Notes: generated by a model not told the origin, from the letters alone. 64,000 bases of DNA from Bacillus pumilus (GCF_003431975.1 NZ_CP027116.1:1364001-1428000); one strand, 5' to 3'. Positions 26,955 through 35,776 are shown, counted from the stretch's first letter. Made by a program: numbers and translations.

Positions 26955-27416
26955 TTAAAAATAACTTTCCCCGAGTCGTTTGAAGACGGGTTTTGTGTAA
27001 TGTGATTTTTGTTTTGTGGCGGCAGGTTTTTCTTTTAAACCGACATACATTTGAAGTATTTGCTTTGCTCGGTTTAATGACATATTCGCTTTCGGATTGC
27101 GATATGATTGATTTAAATTTCCTAAGTGTGGCAAAAATTCGAAGTCTTCTTTGGTTGGTGGCAGGTGAAAATAATAATCTCCAATTTCAATCAGCACGTC
27201 GGACTGTTGTTGACTATATTTAGGATTGTTAGAGAAATGTAGGCCCACTTTTCTTCCTTTACCTTCTTGCAATAGTTTTTGCAGCGCACGTTTTTTCAAA
27301 AGATAAAGAAACTTGGGATTTGGTGCGGTTTTAGCATGGCGGTTAACAGTATAAATGGCTTTTGCGATGTTTTCTGCTGTAGGTTCTATGTCTTTAGTAT
27401 GAGCATAATCGTCCAT
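26955..27416 (-). CDS. kre: ComK regulator Kre (YkyB)
   Basis: The 153-residue protein is basic in its middle part (LLKKRALQKLLQEGKGRKVG) and has the family motif FSNNPKYSQQQSDVLIEIGDY. In B. subtilis Kre affects comK mRNA stability and is itself repressed by ComK, shaping bimodal competence. AAAGGAGAG precedes ATG. Identification is by recalled similarity and position after cheV. Confidence 0.82.
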   Translation of the reverse strand: MDDYAHTKDIEPTAENIAKAIYTVNRHAKTAPNPKFLYLLKKRALQKLLQEGKGRKVGLHFSNNPKYSQQQSDVLIEIGDYYFHLPPTKEDFEFLPHLGNLNQSYRNPKANMSLNRAKQILQMYVGLKEKPAATKQKSHYTKPVFKRLGESYF

Positions 27417-27978
27417 TTTTTCTCTCCTTTGTCTTTCGTCTTCCTGTGCTTAGTATAAATTATACGTTTTTATCGGTAAATTGCAAATAGACTTATTGTA
27501 AAAAGCAATAGGATTTCTATTGTTCTTATTTACAATAGCCATTCATAATGGTTTTAAAACGTGATTGTATATAAAAATGGCAGAATAGTGAGCAAAGGCA
27601 CCAGTATGTATCCATCATCATTTTTCATCTATTTGTTTCAGTTGGAAAGAATACGGCGTTTTTCATTTTCTATATGCTAAAGGTGTCGTATTTTATATCA
27701 CTTGCTCTTATCCAATGGACAAGCTTGCATTTTATACATGGGATTCTTGGCATGATGATAGCCGAAAAAATGAAAAGGAGGAGCGTGAAAATAGGAAGAC
27801 GTTTATTGCAGGAGGGGTAGAAGAATTGACTAGATGAAATATATACTAAGTGAATTAATAGTTCTTGATAACTACCTATTTAAATAAAAGGGTAGCTTCT
27901 CAATGTGTATTCATTTTGCGACTGAAATCTTACCATATGCTAGACAACATGGTCGAACATATGGCTTAACGTCATGGT
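27417..27978. pseudogene. Long gap with a possible gene remnant (open frame 27592-27837)
   Basis: About 560 bp separate kre from the next gene. An open frame on the plus strand from 27592 to TGA at 27835-27837 runs 81 codons. It includes protein-like sequence (WKEYGVFHFLYAKGVVFY, then FYTWDSWHDDSRKNEKEE) but has no start codon with a ribosome binding site; the only internal ATG is at 27715. It may be a decayed gene. AT-rich sequence upstream of kre (27430-27590) contains several A-run/T-run pairs that could bind ComK; none is certain. I see no RNA gene. Confidence 0.3.
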
Positions 27979-28194
27979 CTATTTCTTATAACTAGAATAA
28001 GCGCAATAAAAACAACCATTAAAGTCAGTTTCATTCGTCATTTGTTTGGCTTCAGTAATGGCACTCTCGCCAGTCATATGCAGACCAATCAAAGTACGGC
28101 TTGCAGCATCACCTAAAAATGCACAATCTTCTGTATGTACAACATACTGTCCTTTTTCATCTTTTGAATGAATAAAATAATAACTTTTTAGCAT
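27979..28194 (-). CDS. Small cysteine-containing protein, unknown function
   Basis: From ATG at 28194, behind GGAGGTGAGG, the protein has 71 residues. The pattern VHTEDC-x-FL ... R-x-L-x-GLH ... A-x-x-EAK ... NGCFYC resembles a widespread group of short bacterial proteins with paired cysteines and histidine that may bind a metal; no function is established. A longer in-frame start at 28209 lies within the ribosome binding site. Confidence 0.65.
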   Translation of the reverse strand: MLKSYYFIHSKDEKGQYVVHTEDCAFLGDAASRTLIGLHMTGESAITEAKQMTNETDFNGCFYCAYSSYKK

Positions 28195-28291
28195 ATCCCT
28201 CACCTCCAACCTGACTATCCTACTATAAAACTTCCAAAGGTGTAAAGAAATTTTATAAAAATTGTTGCAAATTTATGCATAGTTCTGTTTT

Positions 28292-28326
28292 AAAAAAAAG
28301 GACCTTCTTTGAAAGAAAGTCCTTTT
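28292..28326 (-). terminator. Terminator of ykuC
   Basis: On the minus strand AAAGGACTTTCTTT pairs with AAAGAAGGTCCTTT, and eight T follow. Confidence 0.85.
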
Positions 28327-28335
28327 TCTGTTCAA

Positions 28336-29613
28336 TTATTGAGCTCCCTGGCCTTTTAGTTCACGCTGCACGTCTAAGTCGGCAGCCTCTCTGCTGAACT
28401 TTGGCAGTGTAATGAAGTAAAAAAGGAAGACGAGTAAAATAATAATGCCCATTCCATAATAAATATAAGAAACATTTGTAATGAGTTTTGGAAATAGCAC
28501 TGCAATCAAACCTAATGTCATGGATTGGGCAAACATGGTGAGCGGATCAACCCATCCTGACACACGTCCCATCAGACGAGGATGGACGATTCTTGGCAGC
28601 CAGCCGCCAATGACAATGTTGACTGGGCCAATACATGTACCAATGACAAAAGATGTGACATAAAATAACCATAGTGTATGGGTAGACCCAAGGACAAAAA
28701 TAAGAATGCCTGCAACTAAAATTGGAATCGACATGAGATATTGCATTTTTACTTTTTTAGCGAGAACAGAACCCATTAAGCTTCCAACAAGAAGCCCTGC
28801 ACCAATCGCGATCGTAAAAAAGGATGTATGCAGTTCAAAATGGTCTGGTGAAAGCCCATATTTCATTGTAAACATCGGAAGTACGGCAAATGCGCCATTG
28901 ACTAGACCAAAAACAAAGAACCCGAAAATTAAAGAAGCCAATAATTTATTTTTTAAAATGTAAAGAATACCTTCCTTAAAATCTTTCAGAGACGTTTTAA
29001 CGGTCATACCTTTCCAACCTGCTTGTCCATTTGGCTGACGTGCTTCAATTGGAATGTTACATGAACGAATCAGGATGCCGGAAACAATAAAACTAACCAA
29101 ATCAATGGTAATGGCACCGTGAAGTCCAATCGTTTTATACATGATCGCACCAATTCCAACACCAAACACCATAAATAAACTAAATAGCATTTGGTTTAAG
29201 CCAGCCGCTTTTGCATATTGATCTTTATTTAAAATCGCCTGAACGAGCGATGCTTCAGCTGGATAGAAGAACTTCGTAATGGCACTTCGTATAAACAAGA
29301 TCAAGAAAATCAGTGGAAGTGAATTAAAATAAATAACAATGAATAAAACAATCGTCAGCCCAGCTCGTATCCAATCGCAATTCTCTGCGACTTTTTTACG
29401 ATCAAAACGGTCTGCTACTACACCGACCATAAAAAAGACAAAGATCGTTGGAAGTGAATACATGAGCTCTGCCAATGTGGCGTAGGCGGGCTGATGACTA
29501 AAATGGTCGAGCAGATAAAAGGCAAACGCCATATTGCCTACTGTTGTCCCCATTTGCGAGGCAAGTGCTGCAAAAAAGAGACGAACAAAATTTCTGTTTT
29601 TAAAAATATCCAT
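28336..29613 (-). CDS. ykuC: Major facilitator superfamily transporter YkuC
   Basis: The 425-residue permease has about 12 membrane helices; the loop GVVADRFDRKKV between helices 2 and 3 is the MFS signature. It resembles the MdtH/macrolide-exporter-like (DHA3) group. AAGGAGCG precedes the ATG. It follows ykuD on the same strand with a 73-bp gap, so cotranscription with ykuE-ykuD is possible. The substrate is unknown. Confidence 0.82.
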   Translation of the reverse strand: MDIFKNRNFVRLFFAALASQMGTTVGNMAFAFYLLDHFSHQPAYATLAELMYSLPTIFVFFMVGVVADRFDRKKVAENCDWIRAGLTIVLFIVIYFNSLPLIFLILFIRSAITKFFYPAEASLVQAILNKDQYAKAAGLNQMLFSLFMVFGVGIGAIMYKTIGLHGAITIDLVSFIVSGILIRSCNIPIEARQPNGQAGWKGMTVKTSLKDFKEGILYILKNKLLASLIFGFFVFGLVNGAFAVLPMFTMKYGLSPDHFELHTSFFTIAIGAGLLVGSLMGSVLAKKVKMQYLMSIPILVAGILIFVLGSTHTLWLFYVTSFVIGTCIGPVNIVIGGWLPRIVHPRLMGRVSGWVDPLTMFAQSMTLGLIAVLFPKLITNVSYIYYGMGIIILLVFLFYFITLPKFSREAADLDVQRELKGQGAQ

Positions 29614-29686
29614 AAATACGCTCCTTAACCTGAAGATCCCACTTTATATCATATAAAATTTTAACCATTCATACAATTGATTTCTC

Positions 29687-30184
29687 CTACTGGCTAATGG
29701 TCACAGGTGTTCCGTTTGGAACGAGGGAAGCAAGTTCGATGACATCCTGATTATACATACGAATGCATCCTCTAGAAACAGCTTTACCAATTGAAGACGG
29801 GTTATTCGTACCGTGGATGCCGTAATGAATTTTTGAGAGGCTGAGCCAATAGGCACCAAAGGGACCTCCTGGGTTAGGCTGCCTGTTGACAATATAATAA
29901 GAACCTGTTGGTGTCATATTTAAAATTTTTCCTGTCGCAATCGGATACGATCGAATAAGCTGTGATCCAGAAAACAAAACGAGACGTTTGCTTGAAATTG
30001 AAACAGAGATGCGGTAAGGGATCGTATGAGGATCGGGCAGACCAGGAATGATAATGACTTCATTTTGTACCGGCTCTTGACCTTGAAGTGACGGATTTGC
30101 AGCCTTTAAGGCATCTGTTGTTGTTCGGAAATCAAGCGCTATAGAAGCAAGAGTTTCTCCACTTTTCACCGTATATCGTAGCAC
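29687..30184 (-). CDS. ykuD: L,D-transpeptidase YkuD with N-terminal LysM
   Basis: The protein has 165 residues: a LysM domain (about 2-50, YTVKSGETLASIALDF) and a YkuD catalytic domain with HYGIHGTNNP and the nucleophile C140 in SRGCIRM. It makes 3-3 cross-links or processes peptidoglycan; in B. subtilis it is found in spores. GTG at 30184 is chosen over TTG at 30187 because AAAGGAG lies at better spacing and the start aligns with the orthologue. Confidence 0.93.
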   Translation of the reverse strand: MLRYTVKSGETLASIALDFRTTTDALKAANPSLQGQEPVQNEVIIIPGLPDPHTIPYRISVSISSKRLVLFSGSQLIRSYPIATGKILNMTPTGSYYIVNRQPNPGGPFGAYWLSLSKIHYGIHGTNNPSSIGKAVSRGCIRMYNQDVIELASLVPNGTPVTISQ

Positions 30185-30339
30185 CAAAGGACACTCCTTT
30201 TGTTCAAATAAAAGAGCCTTGATGCCGTCACGAGATATACTATTTGGACGGAACCAGGCTAAGGAAGGTTTCTCCTAACATTTGTCAAGAGAAAGACCGA
30301 TGATTATACATATGCAAAAGAGAGCGGTTTGGCTTCTAT

Positions 30340-31197
30340 CTATATGTGAGAGGTGAAGGTGAAAAAGGTGATTTCAGGTTTTGCTAAAAACCGAAGCGGC
30401 AGTCTTGTTGTCCCCAGCCCGCGGTTCACATAGATTCGATGCTGATCACTCCCGTATAAACCTTCTACATATGTATGGCCGTAAGGTGCTGTGAGAATGG
30501 GTCCATAGAATGGAAGCTGTACCTGCCCGCCATGGGTGTGTCCGGAAAGCTGCAAGTTAATAGGAGTTGTTTTCAGCTCCAGTGCAGCATCAGGTTCATG
30601 TACGAGCAGTAACGTAAATAAATCAGAGGATACCTCTCGCTTGATGAGGTCATAATCGGGCAAACTCATCATCAGGTCATCCAATGTAGCAATCTGAATA
30701 TGAGCGCCTTCTTTTTCTAATTGAAACACATCATTTTTACATAATGTAAAGCCACAAGCGTTCATTGTTTTCTCGTACCTCTCAACCCCGAATGGTCCGT
30801 AGTCATGATTTCCGTATATTGCGAGCTTACCAAACGGTGCATGAAGCTTATTCAAAAATGTTTTGGCCTTTTCATGCTCTTCGATTGATGCTTGAAAATC
30901 AACGAGATCACCTGTGAAAACAATGAGGTCTGGAGATTCTGCGTTTATTTTTTGAACGACAGCTTCTAGATCCTTCGCAGGAAATGTATCACTTAAATGA
31001 ACATCACTAAATTGAGCGATTTTAAACTGGTCAAATGAAGCTGGAAGCTGAGCATCTTCAATGGTCATTGACACAGTATCAATCATACGAGGTTCGATGT
31101 ATCTGGCATATCCGTATCCACAGGTTGTAGCTAAAAAGCCGAGAATACTCACGCCAGCCGCACCTTTTAAAAATTGTCTGCGTGAAAGTTGCTTCAT
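30340..31197 (-). CDS. ykuE: Tat-exported metallophosphoesterase YkuE
   Basis: The 285-residue protein begins with a twin-arginine signal (SRRQFLKGAAG) and a hydrophobic core. The metallophosphoesterase motifs follow in order: DVHL, GDLVD, GNHD, and the C-terminal GHTHGGQ. B. subtilis YkuE is exported by TatAyCy and acts at the cell wall. It is transcribed divergently from fadH. Confidence 0.92.
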   Translation of the reverse strand: MKQLSRRQFLKGAAGVSILGFLATTCGYGYARYIEPRMIDTVSMTIEDAQLPASFDQFKIAQFSDVHLSDTFPAKDLEAVVQKINAESPDLIVFTGDLVDFQASIEEHEKAKTFLNKLHAPFGKLAIYGNHDYGPFGVERYEKTMNACGFTLCKNDVFQLEKEGAHIQIATLDDLMMSLPDYDLIKREVSSDLFTLLLVHEPDAALELKTTPINLQLSGHTHGGQVQLPFYGPILTAPYGHTYVEGLYGSDQHRIYVNRGLGTTRLPLRFLAKPEITFFTFTSHI

Positions 31198-31295
31198 ATA
31201 AAGGCTCCTTTATAAATAAAATTAATTATAGCATCATATTTCATGAATCTCCCATATGGTGCGCCGGGGGTCAATCATGATATGATAGAAAAATA

Positions 31296-31315
31296 ATGAA
31301 TGAATAGTCATTCAA
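31296..31315. promoter_or_regulatory. FadR operator upstream of fadH
   Basis: ATGAATGAATAGTCATTCAA matches the Bacillus FadR consensus ATGAATGANTANTCATTCAT at all but the last base. It lies 22 bp before the fadH start, downstream of a likely -10 (TATGAT, 31281-31286), as expected for repression relieved by long-chain acyl-CoA. Confidence 0.85.
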
Positions 31316-31336
31316 AACCACAAAGGGGGAGAACAA

Positions 31337-32101
31337 ATGACGAAACAAACAGTGATTGTCACAGGGGGATCAAGCGGAATGGGAAAGGAGATGGCTACCC
31401 ATTTGGCACTTGGAGGCTGGAATGTCGTAATAACTGGAAGAACGGAAGAAACGTTAGAAAAGACGGCAAATGAAATAAAGCAGAAGGGCGGCTCAGCTGC
31501 TTATTTTCAAATGGATGTGCGAAACCCGGAGGACGCCGATCAAATGGTCAAATTTGCGGTAGATACATTTGGAGATGTCGACGCTCTTATTAACAATGCT
31601 GCAGGGAATTTTTTGGTTCAAGCAGAAAAACTGTCTCCAAATGGCTGGAAGGCTGTCATTGATATTGTGTTAAATGGGACATTTTTTTGCAGTCATGCGG
31701 TAGGCAATTACTGGATTCGTCAAAAGAAAAGGGGAAGTATGATCAATATGGTGGCGACCTATGCATGGGGTGCCGGTGTAGGGGTGGCTCATTCTGCGGC
31801 AGCAAAGGCGGGCGTATTGTCCTTGACTCGAACGCTTGCAGTCGAATGGGGAAGGCAATATCGCATTCGCGTCAATGCCATCGCGCCAGGACCCATCGAG
31901 AGAACAGGCGGTGCCGACAAACTATGGGAATCGGAAGAGGCGGCGCAAAGAACATTAGATAGTGTCCCGCTTGGCAGACTAGGCACACCGGAGGAAATTG
32001 CAGAGCTTGCGAGCTTTTTATTATCTGAGCAAGCGTCTTATATAAATGGGGATTGTATTACGATGGATGGAGGTCAATGGCTCAACCAATCACCATTTTG
32101 A
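31337..32101 (+). CDS. fadH: 2,4-dienoyl-CoA reductase FadH (YkuF), SDR family
   Basis: The 254-residue SDR has the cofactor motif TGGSSGMG and NNAAGNF. The catalytic region differs from YxxxK in the way seen in dienoyl-CoA reductases (HSAAAKAGVLSLTRTLAVEWG). It removes double bonds during unsaturated fatty acid beta-oxidation. GGGGGAG precedes ATG, and the FadR box places it in the fatty-acid degradation regulon. Confidence 0.88.
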   Translation: MTKQTVIVTGGSSGMGKEMATHLALGGWNVVITGRTEETLEKTANEIKQKGGSAAYFQMDVRNPEDADQMVKFAVDTFGDVDALINNAAGNFLVQAEKLSPNGWKAVIDIVLNGTFFCSHAVGNYWIRQKKRGSMINMVATYAWGAGVGVAHSAAAKAGVLSLTRTLAVEWGRQYRIRVNAIAPGPIERTGGADKLWESEEAAQRTLDSVPLGRLGTPEEIAELASFLLSEQASYINGDCITMDGGQWLNQSPF

Positions 32102-32165
32102 ATCGCGATTTAAGACCTGCTTTTGATGTGGTATAATCACACAAAGAGAGAAGCAGGTGATGAAA

Positions 32166-33386
32166 TTGGTCGATCCATTGGATATTTTAACGAATATTGA
32201 AGATGTTTTCCCGCACTATCAAGCCATATTCAGTGCGGAAGAGCAAAAAGTGATAGGCTATGAGATTCTAGGAAGAATGAAGCTTGAGTCTGAAACGGTT
32301 AGCCTAGGCTCCTTCTTTACGGATTCATCTATTCCTGACGAATATAAACTGGAAGTAGATCACAAAGTACTGACGCAAGCACTTGATCTTTTCACAACAG
32401 CCGATGATGATTTGCTCATTTTTATTAACCTTGATGCTAATATCCTGATGCTTGATCATGGTGAAAGCTTTTTAGAACTTCTAAAGGAATATGAAGCAAA
32501 GGGCATTCAGCTTAACCGGTTTGTTATCGAATTTACAGAGCATACGTTTAGCGGCGACATAGAACAGCTTTACCATACGTTAACGTATTATCGTACATAT
32601 GGTATTAAAATCGCCGTATCGAATATAGGAAAGGAAAGCAGTAATCTTGACCGGATTGCCTTGCTTTCACCTGATCTATTAAAAATAGATTTACATGCAT
32701 TAAGGGCATCCGCTCCATCTCCTTCCTATGAATATGTCTTGTACAGCATTTCATTGCTTGCGAGAAAAATAGGAGCGGCCCTAATTTATGAGGACATTGA
32801 AGCAAATTTCCAGCTGCAGTATGCATGGAGAAATGGCGGCAGATATTTTCAAGGGTTCTATCTTCATGAGCCTGCTGCAGAATTAATTGACCGAAATAAA
32901 CGAAAAGATCAGCTTAGAGTAGAGTTTCAGCAATTTATTGCCCATGAGAAAAAGAAACTTCAAGCTGTCTACGAACATTCTGAAACATTTTATAAACGAA
33001 TTCACCAAGCTGTGACGAATTTAAAAAAATCATGCAGCACCAATGATGAATTGATACAAAAACTGGCACTTGAACTAACCGATTGTAGCTTTCGGATTTA
33101 TATGTGTAATGAAGAAGGCTTTCAAATCACTGGAAATGTGTTTAAAAAAGAAAAAGAATGGCTGTTTCAGCCCGAATATATCGAGAAAAACTGGAGCTGG
33201 CGCCCTTATTTCCTAGCGAATATTCTCCAAATGAGAATTAGCGGCAAAGGATTTTTCAGTGATATTTACAGTGATTTAGAAACCGGTGAGCGGATACGTA
33301 CGTTTTCTTATCCGTTAGAGGGAGACATGTATTTGTTTATAGATCTTCCGTATGCTTATTTATATGAGCAAGATGGATTAATCTAA
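32166..33386 (+). CDS. ykuI: Degenerate EAL-domain protein YkuI
   Basis: The protein has 406 residues from TTG 32166, 6 nt after AGGTG and aligned with the B. subtilis start; GTG 32157 and ATG 32160 are alternatives. The EAL domain (about 15-250) reads EIL in place of EAL, and the DDFGTG loop reads VSNIG, with S152 where an acidic metal ligand is expected. The C terminus is a PAS/Cache-like domain (about 280-400). B. subtilis YkuI binds c-di-GMP without clear phosphodiesterase activity, so a c-di-GMP receptor role is likely. In B. subtilis ykuG and ykuH precede ykuI; here they are absent. Confidence 0.88.
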   Translation: MVDPLDILTNIEDVFPHYQAIFSAEEQKVIGYEILGRMKLESETVSLGSFFTDSSIPDEYKLEVDHKVLTQALDLFTTADDDLLIFINLDANILMLDHGESFLELLKEYEAKGIQLNRFVIEFTEHTFSGDIEQLYHTLTYYRTYGIKIAVSNIGKESSNLDRIALLSPDLLKIDLHALRASAPSPSYEYVLYSISLLARKIGAALIYEDIEANFQLQYAWRNGGRYFQGFYLHEPAAELIDRNKRKDQLRVEFQQFIAHEKKKLQAVYEHSETFYKRIHQAVTNLKKSCSTNDELIQKLALELTDCSFRIYMCNEEGFQITGNVFKKEKEWLFQPEYIEKNWSWRPYFLANILQMRISGKGFFSDIYSDLETGERIRTFSYPLEGDMYLFIDLPYAYLYEQDGLI

Positions 33387-33411
33387 AAGCAGCCGTCAAG
33401 GCTGTTTTTTT
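33386..33411 (+). terminator. Terminator of ykuI
   Basis: AGCAGCC pairs with GGCTGTT around GTCAA, followed by a T-run. Confidence 0.85.
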
Positions 33412-33435
33412 ATTAAAAAAAAGATAAAAAAACGG

Positions 33436-33464
33436 TTGACATTGAAACTGATAATCATTATCAT
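33436..33464 (+). promoter_or_regulatory. Fur-controlled promoter of fsrA
   Basis: TTGACA (33436-33441) and TATCAT (33459-33464) are 17 bp apart. A perfect Fur box TGATAATCATTATCA (33449-33463) covers the spacer and -10, a repressor position. Confidence 0.88.
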
Positions 33465-33470
33465 TTAGTT

Positions 33471-33555
33471 ATAGAGAGAAGCTACTCTCTGTTCCCCAAC
33501 CCCTCTATCAGATCAAGATCCAAAAAACTTGGCGCTACCCCGCCAAGTTTTTTTT
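33471..33555 (+). ncRNA. fsrA: Iron-responsive small RNA FsrA
   Basis: A Fur-repressed promoter is followed after about 85 nt by a strong terminator (AACTTGGCG paired with CGCCAAGTT, then eight T; 33524-33555). Between them is a hairpin (AGAGAGAAGCTACTCTCT) and unpaired C-rich tracts (TTCCCCAACCCCTCT), the known antisense feature of FsrA. It has no open frame, the length is close to the 84 nt of B. subtilis FsrA, and the position just after ykuI is the same. FsrA represses iron-rich enzymes when iron is low. The exact 5' end is inferred from the -10. Confidence 0.88.
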
Positions 33556-33644
33556 GTGCTTTTCGACTTCTCCTTATGCATAGGACATCCCGAATCCTCC
33601 ATACATCTTAAAGGATGATAGTTAGACGGTAGGAGGGAAACGTC

Positions 33645-34541
33645 ATGATCAAACGTGACAAACGGCTGCTGATTGATTTGCCAAGACCAGATCACCCGGA
33701 TGCAAATGGCGCCGCTGCTGTGCAGGAATTACTCGGCGGAAAATTCGGTGAAATGTCCACATTAAATAACTACATGTTTCAATCCTTTAACTTTAGAGGA
33801 AAACGAAAACTAAAACCGTTTTATGACCTCGTTTCGAGTATTACGGCTGAAGAATTCGGTCATGTAGAACTAGTGACAACAGCTGTAAATCTCATGATTA
33901 CAGGAACCACCCATGGCGGAGATCCAGATACGACGCCGATGAAAGCGGCTGTCGATAAACGAAATACACAGCATTTTATTCAAACAGCTCAAACAGGCTA
34001 TCCGTTTGATTCCATGGCAAAACCTTGGACTGGAGAAAATGTGTTCTCAAGTGGGAACCTGATTCTTGATCTTCTTCATAATTTCTTCCTTGAATGCGGA
34101 GCTCGTACGCACAAAATGCGCGTATATGAAATGACAGATCATCCTACAGCAAGAGAGATGATCGGTTATTTACTCGTCAGAGGCGGAGTGCATGTTGTGG
34201 CATATGCAAAGGCACTTGAGATCGCCACAGGAGTAGATGTAGGAAAGATGCTGCCGATCCCAAACCTTGACAACAAATACTTTGATTCAGCGAGAAAATT
34301 TGAAGATCAAAATGTTCATACAAAGCTGTATACATTTAGTGATACGGATTACAAGGACATTAACATGATTTGGAAAGGCAGTCATCCGATTGATGGAAAA
34401 CCGCTGACAGTCATTGAGGGTACGCCTCAAGGTGCACCTGTGCCAGATTATAGAGAATTACCGGAAGAGTTTGCCCCAGGCATTTCCAAAGAGGATTTTG
34501 ACGAAATTGCCAAACGGCTGATGAGATCTGCTGGCTTATAA
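33645..34541 (+). CDS. Manganese (non-haem) catalase
   Basis: The 298-residue ferritin-like protein has di-manganese ligand motifs: VQELLGGKFGEMSTLNNYM, EEFGHVELV, and a later helix with FLECGARTHKMRVYEM and GGVHVVAYAKAL. It dismutates hydrogen peroxide without haem. TAGGAGGG precedes ATG. B. subtilis has an orthologue (YdbD) elsewhere, so its place between fsrA and ykuJ is specific to this lineage. A forespore-type promoter (GCATA at 33578 and CATACAT at 33600) is possible but imperfect. Confidence 0.88.
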   Translation: MIKRDKRLLIDLPRPDHPDANGAAAVQELLGGKFGEMSTLNNYMFQSFNFRGKRKLKPFYDLVSSITAEEFGHVELVTTAVNLMITGTTHGGDPDTTPMKAAVDKRNTQHFIQTAQTGYPFDSMAKPWTGENVFSSGNLILDLLHNFFLECGARTHKMRVYEMTDHPTAREMIGYLLVRGGVHVVAYAKALEIATGVDVGKMLPIPNLDNKYFDSARKFEDQNVHTKLYTFSDTDYKDINMIWKGSHPIDGKPLTVIEGTPQGAPVPDYRELPEEFAPGISKEDFDEIAKRLMRSAGL

Positions 34542-34725
34542 AAAACATGGTGCATGAGATCAGAAAAAAGACTCAAACTAAAAAAACAGATTCTTTTTCT
34601 TTTTTTGAATTCAAGAGGAAAAATATCATCTGAGAACACTTTATGGTATGATGCTTTGTAGGACTTGTGTATAATCAATACGGGTTCATCTTGAGTTGTT
34701 TTTTTGAAAGGAGTCTTTTTTTAGA

Positions 34726-34968
34726 ATGTCACAATTAATGGGTATCATTACAAGGCTGCAAAGTCTTCAAGAGACAGCAGAAGCTGCAAACGAACCGGCA
34801 CAGCGTTATTTCGAAGTGAACGGTGAAAAAATCTGTAGTGTTAAGTATTTCGAAAAGAATCAAACGTTTGAATTGACTGTTTTTCAACAAGGGGATAAGC
34901 CAAACACTTTCCCATTTGACAACATTGATATGATTTCGATTGAGATTTTTGAGCTTCTACAATCCTAA
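34726..34968 (+). CDS. ykuJ: Conserved small protein YkuJ
   Basis: The 80-residue protein belongs to the YkuJ family (PF08796). Typical sequence includes ITRLQSLQETAEAANEP and FEVNGEKICSVKYFEKNQTF. It is soluble with no known activity. The ribosome binding site AAAGGAG is about 12 nt upstream of ATG, rather far. A candidate -10 (TATAAT, 34670-34675) precedes it. Confidence 0.88.
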   Translation: MSQLMGIITRLQSLQETAEAANEPAQRYFEVNGEKICSVKYFEKNQTFELTVFQQGDKPNTFPFDNIDMISIEIFELLQS

Positions 34969-35111
34969 GCTGAATCGTATGAAATGTTTTTTCTAAGGAA
35001 TCCTTCGTTTATTTGCGGTAGTATACATGTGTCATTTTTGGCACTGTAATGGAAGATGATCAATCAAGCGCATATTTCGGATAAGAGATCATTAAAAAGG
35101 AGTTCCTTTCT

Positions 35112-35627
35112 GTGAGTGATTCTTTTTTCTACAATCTTTCTGAAGATCATTTAGCGTTTTCTGATGTCGTCATGAGAATGAAAGATTTTATTCGAAAAGA
35201 CCCTAGATCCGCTTACGTGCTATCAATTGGTACGGACTCTCAGGTCAATCAAAATGTCACGAAATTTATGACTGCAATTCATCTCCACCGGACTGGCAAA
35301 GGGGCTTGGGGCTGTCTCACACGACAAGTGATTGAGAGGCCTGTGCAAAGTCTTAGAGAAAAAATTTCATTAGAGACAGCGTTTAGCCAAAAGGTATGTG
35401 CAGACATCCTTGAGGGGCCTTTAACAGAACTGATGGATTTGCTTCTTCCGTTTGCTGAGGAAGGGGCAGACCTTCGTTTTGAAGCCCATCTAGATATTGG
35501 CAAAAAAGGAAGTACGAAAGAGCTGATCCAGGAAATGACCGGAATGATCACAGCTATGGGAATTGAAGCAAAAATCAAACCCGACTCATATGCAGCATTT
35601 TGCTACGCCAATCGATACACAAAATAA
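35112..35627 (+). CDS. ykuK: Conserved protein YkuK (DUF458, RNase H-like)
   Basis: The 171-residue protein begins at GTG 35112 after AAAAGGAG. It carries the DUF458 pattern SIGTDSQVNQNVTKF ... RFEAHLDIGKKGSTKELI ... IKPDSYAAFCYANRYTK, predicted to have an RNase H-like fold. The function is unknown. It follows ykuJ by 143 bp. Confidence 0.88.
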   Translation: MSDSFFYNLSEDHLAFSDVVMRMKDFIRKDPRSAYVLSIGTDSQVNQNVTKFMTAIHLHRTGKGAWGCLTRQVIERPVQSLREKISLETAFSQKVCADILEGPLTELMDLLLPFAEEGADLRFEAHLDIGKKGSTKELIQEMTGMITAMGIEAKIKPDSYAAFCYANRYTK

Positions 35628-35651
35628 ATTCCGTCATTTTTCTCCAAACCT

Positions 35652-35658
35652 TGTCGAA
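35652..35658 (+). promoter_or_regulatory. Spo0A box upstream of abbA
   Basis: TGTCGAA is an exact 0A-box core, within TTGTCGAAAC. It lies 8 bp upstream of the -35 of the abbA promoter, a position typical of activation by Spo0A~P. Confidence 0.65.
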
Positions 35659-35666
35659 ACGTGCGG

Positions 35667-35695
35667 TTGACGATTCGATTCTAGTTCCTTATTCT
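35667..35695 (+). promoter_or_regulatory. Promoter of abbA
   Basis: TTGACG (35667-35672) and TATTCT (35690-35695) are 17 bp apart. The weak -10 fits dependence on an activator. Confidence 0.6.
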
Positions 35696-35776
35696 AGCTG
35701 TATAGAGAGGAAGCAGACATTCAAAAGCCTGCTAATCAATATAAAAGCATATATGAAACAGGGGGCCTGATGTTGG

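Noticed and set aside
33578..33606. Forespore (sigma-F/G) promoter for the Mn catalase
   Set aside because: GCATA and CATACAT are spaced by 17 bp, but the -10 deviates in its last two bases, so I did not list it as a feature.
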